64,000 bases of DNA from JABMRP01 sp964444795 (GTDB lineage Bacteria; Planctomycetota; Planctomycetia; Pirellulales; Thermoguttaceae). Below are positions 8,401 through 15,576 of this stretch, one piece after another (positions within the stretch are counted from its first letter, which is position 1; each line of letters starts with the position of its first letter). The stretch is from positions 1 to 64,000 of the forward strand of contig CAYUIQ010000013.1 of assembly GCA_964444795.1 (NCBI GenBank). The letters run 5' to 3'. Below the pieces are notes generated by a model. That model did not search any database. It was not told the DNA's origin and saw nothing but the letters and a program-made list of their open reading frames with translations. The position numbers and the translations under genes are program-made.

Positions 8401-10665
8401 TATCCGGTCGTCGCCTCGGTCGGCACGCGAGTCACCAGCCAGACGGTCCGCGTGCCCCTCTCCGCGTTCACGGGCGAGGTCCTTGTGAAAATGGACCTCC
8501 AAACGGAGACCGGCGAAGACCGCGTGACGGTCGAAACGGGCGTGACGGCCGATACGATGACGCTACGGCAAGACGGGCTGGAGACGGTGCGGCTCGGCGT
8601 CAATGCGCTGTCCTTTGTTGTCGAGAATGCGGAAGACCTCGTGGTCGACGGCCAGTGGGGCGACGACGCCCTGGCAATCGACGCGACGACCGATCCTTTC
8701 GCCATCCCGATCTCGTACATGGGCGGCAATGGCGCCGACTCGGTGATTGCCACGCGCGATGCCCACTTCGCTCTTGGCGATACCCAACTGACGATCGGCG
8801 GCGTGGGGTCGATCGCGCTACAGAGCGTCGAAGTGGCTTCGCTTACCGGCGGTACCAGCGCCAACTGGTTCACTTTTGCCGGCTGGACCGGTTCGGCTAC
8901 GGCAGCCGGGTTGGAGGGCGACGATCACTACGTCTTTGGCCTGGCGACCGGCCCGGGCGCGTACTCGATCGTCGAGCTTTTCGGCCAGGGCGACGACACG
9001 GTCGATTTCAGGTATCACGGACCGGACAACCCGGCCCAAGCACTCGATTGGCTCAACCCGGCCGGCAACGTGACGGCCACCTCGCTGGCCGCGCATCCGG
9101 ACGTCGGCAGTGTGTCGACGGGCATGCCCGGCCAGCAGGAGAGCATCGAGTACGGCCTGAATATCACTCCCCATCTCGATCCGATCCTAGGCGACAAGGT
9201 GGGTGTCCGTTGCGAGCCGATTCCCTATGACGTTCGTTTCGTTGACGTCGGCACCAAAATGACGCATACCGCGGTGATCGACTGGGGCGACGGCAACAGC
9301 CAGCCGGGCGTTGTCCGCGAAGATCCGACCACCGTCGAGGGCCTCGTCGAGGGGCTCCACGCCTACACCCACCTGGACACGTACCAGATCGACGTCACCC
9401 TGACCGACCATTCGCCCTCCTGGCTCTGGCCCCCGGGCGCTATCTGGTGGGAGAACTCGGCCGCTGTCTCGGCGCTGGTTGCCATCGTCCCGGCGGTGGT
9501 CAAGAACGATCCCCAGCGGCCGGGTGAGCAGGCCCTATTCGTCGGCGGATCGCTCGACCACGATCGAATCTACGTCAGCCAGTACCGTAGCGGCACCGTG
9601 CGCGTGCTGATGAACCGCCCCGTGTACCGGGGATACTTCCGGCCCTCAAGCGACGGCCACATCTACGTTTTCACCTGCCAGGGCAACGATCGGATTGTAC
9701 TCTACGCCAATGTCGACCACGATGCCGAGATCTATGCCGGTCCCGGAAACGACTACCTCTATGGGGGACGCGGCAACGACAAACTCGATGGCCATCAGGG
9801 AGTCGACCGTTTGTTTGGCAGGCTGGGTGACGATCAACTCGTGGGCGGACCGGGAAGAGACTTCCTCTATGGATCCTCCGGCAATGACACGCTCAGCGGA
9901 CCCGATGCCGTCGATTTCTACTACCGAAAAATCTGGGGCGACGCGGCCCTTGACGGCGACGACAGGGATTGGCTATACGGTCATGCCGGCAACGATACGC
10001 TCATCGGTGGCAGCGGCCGAGACTATATGTACGGCTATGCCGGCAATGACACGCTCAGCGGTGGCAGCGGCTCGGATCTTCTGTACGGTCATTCCGGCAA
10101 CGACACGCTCATCGGTGGGAGCGACCGGGATTATCTGTACGGTCATGCCGGCAATGATACGCTCAGCGGTGACAGCGGCTCGGATCTTCTGTACGGTCAT
10201 TCCGGCAACGACACGCTCAGCGGTGGCAGCGACAGCGATTATCTGTACGGCCATGCCGGGAACGACCTCCTCGACGGCGGGACGGGTCGCGACCGCCTTG
10301 TAGGTTACGGCGGAAACGATATCCTGTTGGGTGGCTCGCATCACGACTATCTGTACGGCAATTCGGGAAGAGATCTGCTCATCGGCGGTCTGGGAGCCGA
10401 CCGGCTCTGGGGATCCTCCGGCGACGATATTCTTATTGCCGGAATCACCGACCACGACGCCAACTATGAAGCCCTCCGGGCCGTCATGGCCGCCTGGACC
10501 GGCAGCGGCTCCGCGGCTGCCCGCATCGCCTACCTGCAATACGACAGCCCGTTCATTCTACGGTCCGGCGTTACCGTACACGACGACGGCGGAGCACGCG
10601 ACACGCTGTTCGGCGGAAGCGGTGTCGACTGGTTCCTCTACTTCTATCGCGACAGGGCATACTAA
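5479..10665 (+). CDS. giant secreted protein: Calx-beta-like repeats, PI-PLC-like domain, PKD-like domain, RTX repeats
   Basis: The 1728-residue product begins with a planctomycete LEPR-XLL-like export motif (EPLEDRRLLAA, residues about 35-45). Residues about 50-400 hold three Calx-beta-like repeats, each closing with a VDNDAPG or ADNDTKPG type Asp-rich turn. Residues about 425-760 resemble the X domain of phosphatidylinositol-specific phospholipase C: LSTHNSFN, QLDAGVRLLELDIHD and NEIIFLIVQN. A PKD-like segment (VIDWGDGNS) lies near 1270. Residues about 1415-1655 are RTX nonapeptides of the GGSGNDTLxG type that bind calcium. The protein is probably secreted or cell-surface and calcium-stabilised. 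Phosphodiesterase activity on a lipid is inferred from the family; only the THNS histidine was placed by eye. The start was chosen at the first ATG before the export motif. Confidence 0.8.
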   Translation: MWLRNRLGTEKKTFDFALLDKPHRPGHANRFLRIEPLEDRRLLAAGIEITHADHMYTKEDGTPATFGVALTEAPTHDVTVAITSSDTTEGTVSHDELVFTSADYATEQLVTVTGVDDADPDGQVEYSVLLTATSDDHDYLGEDAQMLLINVDNDAPGVAVVPTGGLVTTEDGGTDTFQVFLTTEPEEDVTIGLSSDNAAEGTVDPASLTFTSTDWATPQTVTITGVDEEGTADDPDLQDGYVQYSIVTAAAVSDDAAYSGVDGADATVYNADNDTKPGVTVTPNYDDPSRPDLTTTESGGRDRFYVVLDTKPAADVTITLSGGDGVVELFVSELVFTPSDWGELREVDVKGLDDGNDVDQSGYTPFEITVHKPSSSDSDYSSLDAVVLQGLNTDNDQAAHEVKIFKNGFTWWAMKSQRDLAIDESLSNVTHLSTHNSFNAVNAGFPEWLGKNPNHIYTMRDQLDAGVRLLELDIHDPLHYIDLFGVFGIDVPFLMHSNLIPSEISFLIDNKGQQPLKPVVENELATWVNGNPNEIIFLIVQNVKFYDDNDWISIFENAFGDKLRRATVSGEPNMDLVHPNDVWKSRRELLDDGIQVIFETLDTFERVFGTDNLDHIGKFAPKGEENLTQFELTYGDGLMEGGPMISKERLENVVENNVNIARMDFILGREGKHGFPHSVGTPWFIHRRYDAESDLPEFEYMPIPKVSKIPWLRDILVVGPSLYDLPAKHNQQRGDRLGAAVWSWRTDDPAPMREPNETFEDGRDVAVQSSITLPPPYRVSIPSSEWESASTASSEALPFALRSVHRYRSVPKDASDPSGVEILIEDDLRGNFRWKLSTDKSKSWSDFTSVELTEQLVVGEDPDGDGVYVEKTVECEYEFAGPVNGLQNEILFDARSGNATPVWLKAHDLDHDGVWSTATDFLYVFVDSSGNLVIQDLVQKRDAVTDELFGNDDDVTITIDVATGELVIHQANLDYPVVASVGTRVTSQTVRVPLSAFTGEVLVKMDLQTETGEDRVTVETGVTADTMTLRQDGLETVRLGVNALSFVVENAEDLVVDGQWGDDALAIDATTDPFAIPISYMGGNGADSVIATRDAHFALGDTQLTIGGVGSIALQSVEVASLTGGTSANWFTFAGWTGSATAAGLEGDDHYVFGLATGPGAYSIVELFGQGDDTVDFRYHGPDNPAQALDWLNPAGNVTATSLAAHPDVGSVSTGMPGQQESIEYGLNITPHLDPILGDKVGVRCEPIPYDVRFVDVGTKMTHTAVIDWGDGNSQPGVVREDPTTVEGLVEGLHAYTHLDTYQIDVTLTDHSPSWLWPPGAIWWENSAAVSALVAIVPAVVKNDPQRPGEQALFVGGSLDHDRIYVSQYRSGTVRVLMNRPVYRGYFRPSSDGHIYVFTCQGNDRIVLYANVDHDAEIYAGPGNDYLYGGRGNDKLDGHQGVDRLFGRLGDDQLVGGPGRDFLYGSSGNDTLSGPDAVDFYYRKIWGDAALDGDDRDWLYGHAGNDTLIGGSGRDYMYGYAGNDTLSGGSGSDLLYGHSGNDTLIGGSDRDYLYGHAGNDTLSGDSGSDLLYGHSGNDTLSGGSDSDYLYGHAGNDLLDGGTGRDRLVGYGGNDILLGGSHHDYLYGNSGRDLLIGGLGADRLWGSSGDDILIAGITDHDANYEALRAVMAAWTGSGSAAARIAYLQYDSPFILRSGVTVHDDGGARDTLFGGSGVDWFLYFYRDRAY
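9961..10290 (+). repeat. 54-bp tandem RTX coding repeats with a 108-bp higher-order duplication
   Basis: Units of 54 bp encode two RTX nonapeptides each, of the type LYGHSGNDTLIGGS. A 42-bp stretch beginning GGCTCGGATCTTCTGTACGG is identical at 10069-10110 and 10177-10218, which points to recent duplication of a two-unit (108-bp) block. Confidence 0.85.
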
Positions 10666-10737
10666 CGGCCGTTCACTCCCTACTTCCCGAAGCAGGCAAC
10701 CGATCCGTCCTTCAAGCGGTCCGTGTGCATAACCCGT

Positions 10738-11316
10738 CTATTTCCACTTGCACGTGCGTTTCTTCAGCCGGTGCTCGCCGTGGCAGTCGGTGCAAACGAT
10801 GCTTTTGGGGTCGGTCTTCTCGGGCTCCTTGGGGCAGCGCTGCTGCCAGTGAGCAATCACTTCCTGCGCTGGAACGTCGTGGTTCTCGTGACATTCCTGA
10901 CAGCAAGCGTCGATGTCCTCGCGGCGATACATCTTGCCGGGCGGCGTGCCGTTTCCGCCGCTGGCCCACGATTCGTCGGCGATGTGCTCGTCACACGTGC
11001 CGTGGCAATCGGTACAACCGATGTTGGCCTTGGCGTGGACCAACGCAATGGTCTCGTCCGCATAGTTGAGGTGGCAGACGTGACAGCGGCGGTTGTCGGC
11101 CCCCTTCCGGCCCTCGGCGGAAGGGTCGTTTCCGTCATCGTCATCGAGCAGCAGCGGCGGCTCGTCATCGAGCAGCAGCGGTGGCTCGTCGGTTTCCGTT
11201 TTTCCGCCGGGCTGAGGCCCGTCGGCAACCTCCCCGGTCATGTTGTCCTGGCTGGCTGCTGCAAAAAGCGCCGTCAGCGCCAGCGTCAGCGTCAATACGA
11301 GAAGCGAGTATTTCAT
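10738..11316 (-). CDS. small tetraheme c-type cytochrome
   Basis: The 192-residue product has a signal peptide (MKYSLLVLTLTLALTALFAA) and four CXXCH motifs: CHVCH, CTDCH, CQECH and CTDCH. The first 40 mature residues form an acidic linker that contains the tandem octapeptide DEPPLLLD twice, encoded by a 24-bp direct repeat. It should be periplasmic and is probably an electron carrier or a NapC/NrfH-like partner without a membrane anchor. It lies on the minus strand just upstream of the aldo/keto reductase-like gene in genome order but is transcribed after it, so the two may share a transcript. No active-site ligand pattern was recognised. Confidence 0.75.
   Translation of the reverse strand: MKYSLLVLTLTLALTALFAAASQDNMTGEVADGPQPGGKTETDEPPLLLDDEPPLLLDDDDGNDPSAEGRKGADNRRCHVCHLNYADETIALVHAKANIGCTDCHGTCDEHIADESWASGGNGTPPGKMYRREDIDACCQECHENHDVPAQEVIAHWQQRCPKEPEKTDPKSIVCTDCHGEHRLKKRTCKWK
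11141..11188 (-). repeat. 24-bp tandem duplication within the tetraheme cytochrome
   Basis: TCATCGAGCAGCAGCGGCGG plus CTCG at 11141-11164 is repeated at 11165-11188 with a single substitution. It is in frame and duplicates the peptide DEPPLLLD. Confidence 0.9.
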
Positions 11317-11353
11317 GCACGGATCCTGTTAGCTGAATTTTCGGCGTTGGCGT

Positions 11354-12370
11354 CTACACGTACTCCCAGTCCCTCAGCCACTGGTAGCCTCGTGGCAGGT
11401 TGGCCCACATGCGCTTGCTGGCCTGGTCCAGTTCGGCCTGTTCGTTCACGTCGAGTTCGCGGCGTTCGGCGACGGCCTTGGCAACGTTATCGACGTGCTC
11501 CAGCCGGTTCAAGCCGGGGATCGGAACCACCGTGTCGCTGTGGAGGATATATCGCAGGGCAAGGCGTGCTCGTTGGTTGTTTTCCTCGTCGTTGCCGCGG
11601 AACAACGACCCGGCCCCATAAGGCTTGATGCCGAACGCGCCGACGTCGTACTTCTTGAGCGTTTCGAAGACGCTGTCGCTGGGGGCCCTCTTGCTCATGG
11701 TGGTGAAGGGGAAGCAGATGCAGTCGATGGCCGGGAAATACTGGACCATGAACTCGATCCAGCGCCGGTCGTGCGTGGAGAAGCCGATCTTTCGGGCTTT
11801 GCCCTGCTTCTTGGCCGACTCCAGTGCCTCCATGAGTTCGCAGGAGGTGTTGAACGAGTGTCTTCCGCCCGGCTCGTAGCAGGTGACCCGCCACAGGTCG
11901 GTGTATTCCTGATTCGACAACAGCAGCAGTTCATCGAGTGATTCGAGCAGCTTCTTCGCGGTGCGGTATTCCTCTCGGCGGATCTCCTTGCCGCAATACG
12001 ACAGGGCCAGATACATCTTGTCGCGACGCCCTTCCAGGGCCTTGGCGTCTCGGACAACCTCGTGTCGGCAGCACGCATCGATGTAGTTAATGCCGACGTC
12101 GATGGAGCGGGCGACGATCTCGTTGCGTTCTTTCTGATCGCTACGGGAGTGCCCGCCCAGACAGACGGCCGAGACCATCCAGTCGGTCGACCCCTGCCGG
12201 CGGTACTCCATGTTTTCGTTGTAGTTGAGGATTTTCGACGTATCGACCTTTTCGGGATCGTCCGCCCGGACGGTTTGGCTTGCCGCGGCGCCCAGCCCGG
12301 CGGCCATGCCTGTCGCGACCTTTGCGCTATCGCCGATAAACCCCCGCCGTGTTACCTGCTTGTTTTCCAT
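11354..12370 (-). CDS. Tat-exported aldo/keto reductase-like protein lacking the usual tetrad
   Basis: The 338-residue product starts with a twin-arginine signal (TRRGFIGDSAKVATG) and continues as an aldo/keto reductase TIM barrel (YRRQGSTDWMVSAVCLGG near 56-73, KQGKARKIGFSTHDRRW, VVPIPGLNRLEHVDN). By eye, of the catalytic tetrad Asp-Tyr-Lys-His only the Asp (D98) is present. The Tyr position of DTAxxYG is His in DACCRH, the LATK lysine is lost in LALSYC, and the DxxxxH histidine is Thr in DLWRVT. It may be a non-catalytic or differently acting member exported folded to the periplasm. A GGGAG site precedes the ATG. The tetraheme cytochrome lies downstream on the same strand. Confidence 0.75.
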   Translation of the reverse strand: MENKQVTRRGFIGDSAKVATGMAAGLGAAASQTVRADDPEKVDTSKILNYNENMEYRRQGSTDWMVSAVCLGGHSRSDQKERNEIVARSIDVGINYIDACCRHEVVRDAKALEGRRDKMYLALSYCGKEIRREEYRTAKKLLESLDELLLLSNQEYTDLWRVTCYEPGGRHSFNTSCELMEALESAKKQGKARKIGFSTHDRRWIEFMVQYFPAIDCICFPFTTMSKRAPSDSVFETLKKYDVGAFGIKPYGAGSLFRGNDEENNQRARLALRYILHSDTVVPIPGLNRLEHVDNVAKAVAERRELDVNEQAELDQASKRMWANLPRGYQWLRDWEYV

Positions 12371-12488
12371 CGTCTATCTCCCTTGGATTTGGATTTGGAT
12401 ACGGTCCGGTCCGCGTGGGCCAAGATAGTTCACTTCACCGGGGTATGCGCCCCAAGCCACGAAACGCGTACGTGACCGACTCTGATTC

Positions 12489-13214
12489 TCATCGCATGTC
12501 GAACAGGGCCTTGATCTCATCGGCGGACAGGGCCCGATCGTATAGACGCACTTCGTCGATCAGCCCGTTGAACCCCCGGCCGATCGTGACTTCCATATCC
12601 TGGCCCGTGTCCAGTGGCCAGAGGTCCAACAGGCCGATGTCATGGATGTCGGCCAAAGCGCCGTCCACGTAGAGCTTGACGCTATCGTGGAGATTGGGCG
12701 GATCGTCTTCCAGGACGACGGCTGCCACGAGATGCCACTTGTCGTCGGTCAGATCGTCGTTGACGTACAGGTATCCGCCGCTGGGATCCACCCCCACGCG
12801 ACCGCGAATGAATCCGAACCTGAAGATCTTGCCGGCGTCGTCCGAACCCCAGCGGATGATGTCGCCTTTGCGCTGGGACGTCTTGATCCAGGCGACCACG
12901 GTTCGCGGCGCCGTGCCGGCGACACCCTTGTACTTCGCGATCTCGATACAAGCCTGCTTGCCGTCGAACTTCAGTGCCTTTCCGACCCGTCCGGCGACGG
13001 AACTGGCGTCGAACGACAGGCCGTCCGCAAGCGTGCCCTTGCGGCCGTGCTTGGAGGAATCCTCGGCGGTCGTGCCGGACGCGTCGTCCAGCTTCCACCA
13101 TCCGACAAGGTTCTTCTGCCGTGGATCAGGATCTTTGTCCGTCTGCCCGAAGGCATCGCCGGCGAAACCGATCGCCAAGAGGGCAGACAACACGCAAGAC
13201 AGGCTTCTAAACAT
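12489..13214 (-). CDS. secreted LamG/concanavalin A-like domain protein
   Basis: The 241-residue product starts at MFRSLSCVLSALL; a GGAGG site sits just before this ATG, and a signal peptide ends near DAFGQ. The rest is one LamG fold: LVGWWKLDDASGTTAEDSS at the start, KALKFDGKQACIEI, WHLVAAVV, LYVDGALAD, and INEVRLYD-like FNGLIDEVRLYDRALS at the end. Such domains bind carbohydrate; there is no catalytic module. The longer frame upstream has no start signal and is left out. A good promoter match lies upstream. Confidence 0.8.
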   Translation of the reverse strand: MFRSLSCVLSALLAIGFAGDAFGQTDKDPDPRQKNLVGWWKLDDASGTTAEDSSKHGRKGTLADGLSFDASSVAGRVGKALKFDGKQACIEIAKYKGVAGTAPRTVVAWIKTSQRKGDIIRWGSDDAGKIFRFGFIRGRVGVDPSGGYLYVNDDLTDDKWHLVAAVVLEDDPPNLHDSVKLYVDGALADIHDIGLLDLWPLDTGQDMEVTIGRGFNGLIDEVRLYDRALSADEIKALFDMR

Positions 13215-13283
13215 GGGAAGTCCTCCGATATCAAGTGCTTCCTCTTCCGGCTGTCCAGCTACGCTGCTGAGACGCAAGTTCTT

Positions 13284-13313
13284 AGTATAGCACGGCAGCC
13301 GCTTATGGAACAA
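13284..13313 (-). promoter_or_regulatory. promoter of the LamG gene
   Basis: On the minus strand TTGTTC (13308-13313) is followed after 18 bases by TATACT (13284-13289), about 70 bases before the LamG ATG at 13214. Confidence 0.5.
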
Positions 13314-13658
13314 CAAGCTTTTCCTTCGATGACCCACCAACAAAGGGGCGGTCGTCCAGTCTCGCGCCGGGGCATGTCAAAAAATTTCGCTTCCTCGGAC
13401 GAATCTACGTAACCCCTCTTGCGAACGCAACTTGTGTCTGGCCCGCCCAAGAGCCCCCTACCGGCGAGCGTGCAGGGTCTTCCCCGGTGGGGCGGTCCTG
13501 TAAAAACGCGCTCTTGCGGTGCGGAATAGCCTTTTCAACGCACGTTCGCAGATGTTCGCCTTGCACCGGGATCGCGGCGGAGAGGACGAGCGCCGCAACC
13601 AAGAGTTGCACGGCCGAAAACTCGAGCGAATCAGTCCTCGTCCACACGTCAGATGCGA
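13314..13658. other. intergenic stretch without a recognised gene
   Basis: The DNA between the LamG promoter and the 3' end of the permease gene holds only short frames without family motifs. I see no RNA gene, no repeat and no clear terminator here. Confidence 0.5.
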
Positions 13659-15074
13659 TTACCCAACCCAGGCGCGAACCAATACGAAATACGCCGCCAA
13701 CACGACCGCCAGCAAGTACATCAGCCATCGCACCTCGCGGCCCCGGCCCGCGCAGAACTTGACCAGCGGATAGGCGACGAACCCGATCGCCAGTCCGTCG
13801 CCGATCGAGTTGGTCAAGGGGATGCAGATCACCACCAGAAACGCGGGCAGCGCCTCGGTGAAATCGGACCAATCGATCTTGGTAACGCCGCCCATCATCA
13901 TCGCCCCGACGACCATCAGTGCCGGGGCGGTGATCGGCGCGTAACTGCCCACCATGGCAATCACCGGGCAGAAGAACAAGGCCGCCAGAAAGAGGACCGC
14001 GGTGGTCAAGGCGGTGAGTCCCGTGCGCCCGCCCTGTTCCACGCCGGCGGTGCTCTCGATAAAGCTGGTCACCGTACTGGTGCCCATGGCGGCCCCGGCC
14101 ACGGTGCCGACGGCGTCGGAAAGAAACGCCTGGCGGGCTCGGGGGAGTTTGTTGTCGCGGATCAAGCCCGCCTGTTCGCCGACCCCCACCAGTGTACCCA
14201 GCGTATCGAACAGATCCATGAACAGGAAAATGAGAATAAACGGGATCATACGCAATGAAAGGGCCCCGACGAGATCCATCCGCAACAGCGTCGGCGCCAG
14301 CGACGGCGGCCGGGAAATCACGTGGTCGGCCACCTGGAACCGGGCCGTCAGAAGCGACTGCCGTACCGGCTCCGATTGGGCGATCGATTCCGGCGCGTGG
14401 GCCAAACCCCATTGCATCGCGGCGGCCAGCGCCGTAGCCGCCGCGATCCCCCACACGATCGACCCGCGAACGCGCAGCGAGTGGAGCGAGACCGTGACCA
14501 GAAGACCGACGAAGAAGACCGCCAGATCGGGGCCGGCGGCCGCCGTGTTGAGTTGGACGAGGTTCGTCGGATGGCCGGCGATGAGCGTCGCGTTTTTCAG
14601 CCCGATGAAGGCAATGAACAGGCCGATGCCCACGGCGATCGCGTTACGCAGACTGGGGCTGATCATGTCCAGGAGCATTTCCCGAACTCCCAGAAGCGAA
14701 AGGGCCAGGAACAACACTCCGGCGTAGAAGACCACGCCCAGCGCGGTCTGCCAGGGGGTCGTCGAACCGGCATCGATCAGCCAGAAAACAACCGCCACGA
14801 ACATGAAGTTTTCGCCCATTCCCGGGGCCTGGGCGATCGGATATCGGGCGTACAGCCCCATGATGGCCGTGGCCAGCGCGGCAGCCAGACAGGTGGCCAC
14901 CATCACGGCGCCGAAATCCATGCCCGTTTCTCCTCCCTCCGAGAGCTTCCCCGTGAGGACCGCCGGCTGGAGAAAAATGATGTAGGCCATGGTCAAGAAC
15001 GTGGTCAACCCGGCCAACAACTCGGTGCGCACGTTGGTGCCGTGCTGGGAAAGGCGAAAAAAGCGGTCGAGCAT
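13659..15074 (-). CDS. NCS2-family purine permease (AzgA/PbuG type)
   Basis: The 471-residue product has the length of AzgA/PbuG-type guanine-hypoxanthine or adenine transporters and about 12-14 hydrophobic segments. Family motifs are ELLAGLTTFLTMAYIIFLQP at the N-terminus, GMGENFMFV near 90, and a helix-10-type segment LFDTLGTLVGVGEQAGL near 265, followed by STVTSFIESTAGVEQGGRTG. It imports a purine base by proton symport across the inner membrane. A purine-metabolism partner is not seen next to it. An AGGAGA site precedes the ATG. Confidence 0.9.
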   Translation of the reverse strand: MLDRFFRLSQHGTNVRTELLAGLTTFLTMAYIIFLQPAVLTGKLSEGGETGMDFGAVMVATCLAAALATAIMGLYARYPIAQAPGMGENFMFVAVVFWLIDAGSTTPWQTALGVVFYAGVLFLALSLLGVREMLLDMISPSLRNAIAVGIGLFIAFIGLKNATLIAGHPTNLVQLNTAAAGPDLAVFFVGLLVTVSLHSLRVRGSIVWGIAAATALAAAMQWGLAHAPESIAQSEPVRQSLLTARFQVADHVISRPPSLAPTLLRMDLVGALSLRMIPFILIFLFMDLFDTLGTLVGVGEQAGLIRDNKLPRARQAFLSDAVGTVAGAAMGTSTVTSFIESTAGVEQGGRTGLTALTTAVLFLAALFFCPVIAMVGSYAPITAPALMVVGAMMMGGVTKIDWSDFTEALPAFLVVICIPLTNSIGDGLAIGFVAYPLVKFCAGRGREVRWLMYLLAVVLAAYFVLVRAWVG

Positions 15075-15186
15075 CGGGCGGTCTCCTGGTGTGAATTAAC
15101 GTATCGTCGCCCAGACGAGCATGAGAATCAAGGCGGTGCCCCATTTGCTCGGGGGGATGGAGCCACCAGCAACCTTGCTTCGGACG

Positions 15187-15345
15187 TCATTTCTGCCTGA
15201 CGAACTTCTGCGCCCGGCCGCCCTTGATATCGCCCGCGCAGATTTTGCCGTGCGAGTCCAAGGCGGCGGCGTGCAGCCAGTTCACCTCGCCCGGCTCCTC
15301 CTTGCCGTCTTCTCCCTTGGGCACGGTGCCCCTACCATTGACTCC
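15187..15345 (-). pseudogene. C-terminal remnant of an NHL-repeat beta-propeller protein
   Basis: The last 50 codons of a minus-strand frame read GTVPKGEDGKEEPGEVNW then LHAAALDSHGKICAGDIKGG and RAQKFVRQK before a stop. This matches the closing blade of exported NHL-repeat propellers (pattern GxFxWxHxxAxDSxGxxYVxDxxxxRxQKF). The upstream part of the frame lacks any propeller sequence and any signal peptide, so the rest of the gene is missing. Just below it, 15099-15186 encodes a second fragment ending KWGTALILMLVWATIR-stop, a membrane-like tail also without a start. Confidence 0.55.
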
Positions 15346-15576
15346 GCCCTCACTTGCTGTCAAGGGCTCCCATGGCACAATGCTGGACTTTGGCCGCACA
15401 GTCTGTAGACTCAACGGTAGCTCGGCGCTGAGTTCTGACTGGTCCCGGCCGCGCGGGGGGCCCGCGGCTGGAGTGTTGTCGTTCCGACCGTGCGGCCCGG
15501 ACAGGGAATTCGTGACACACGTGCGGACCATGGAGACAGGCCCTCCACGGTTCCTCAAGCAAATGGGAGACCCGGC

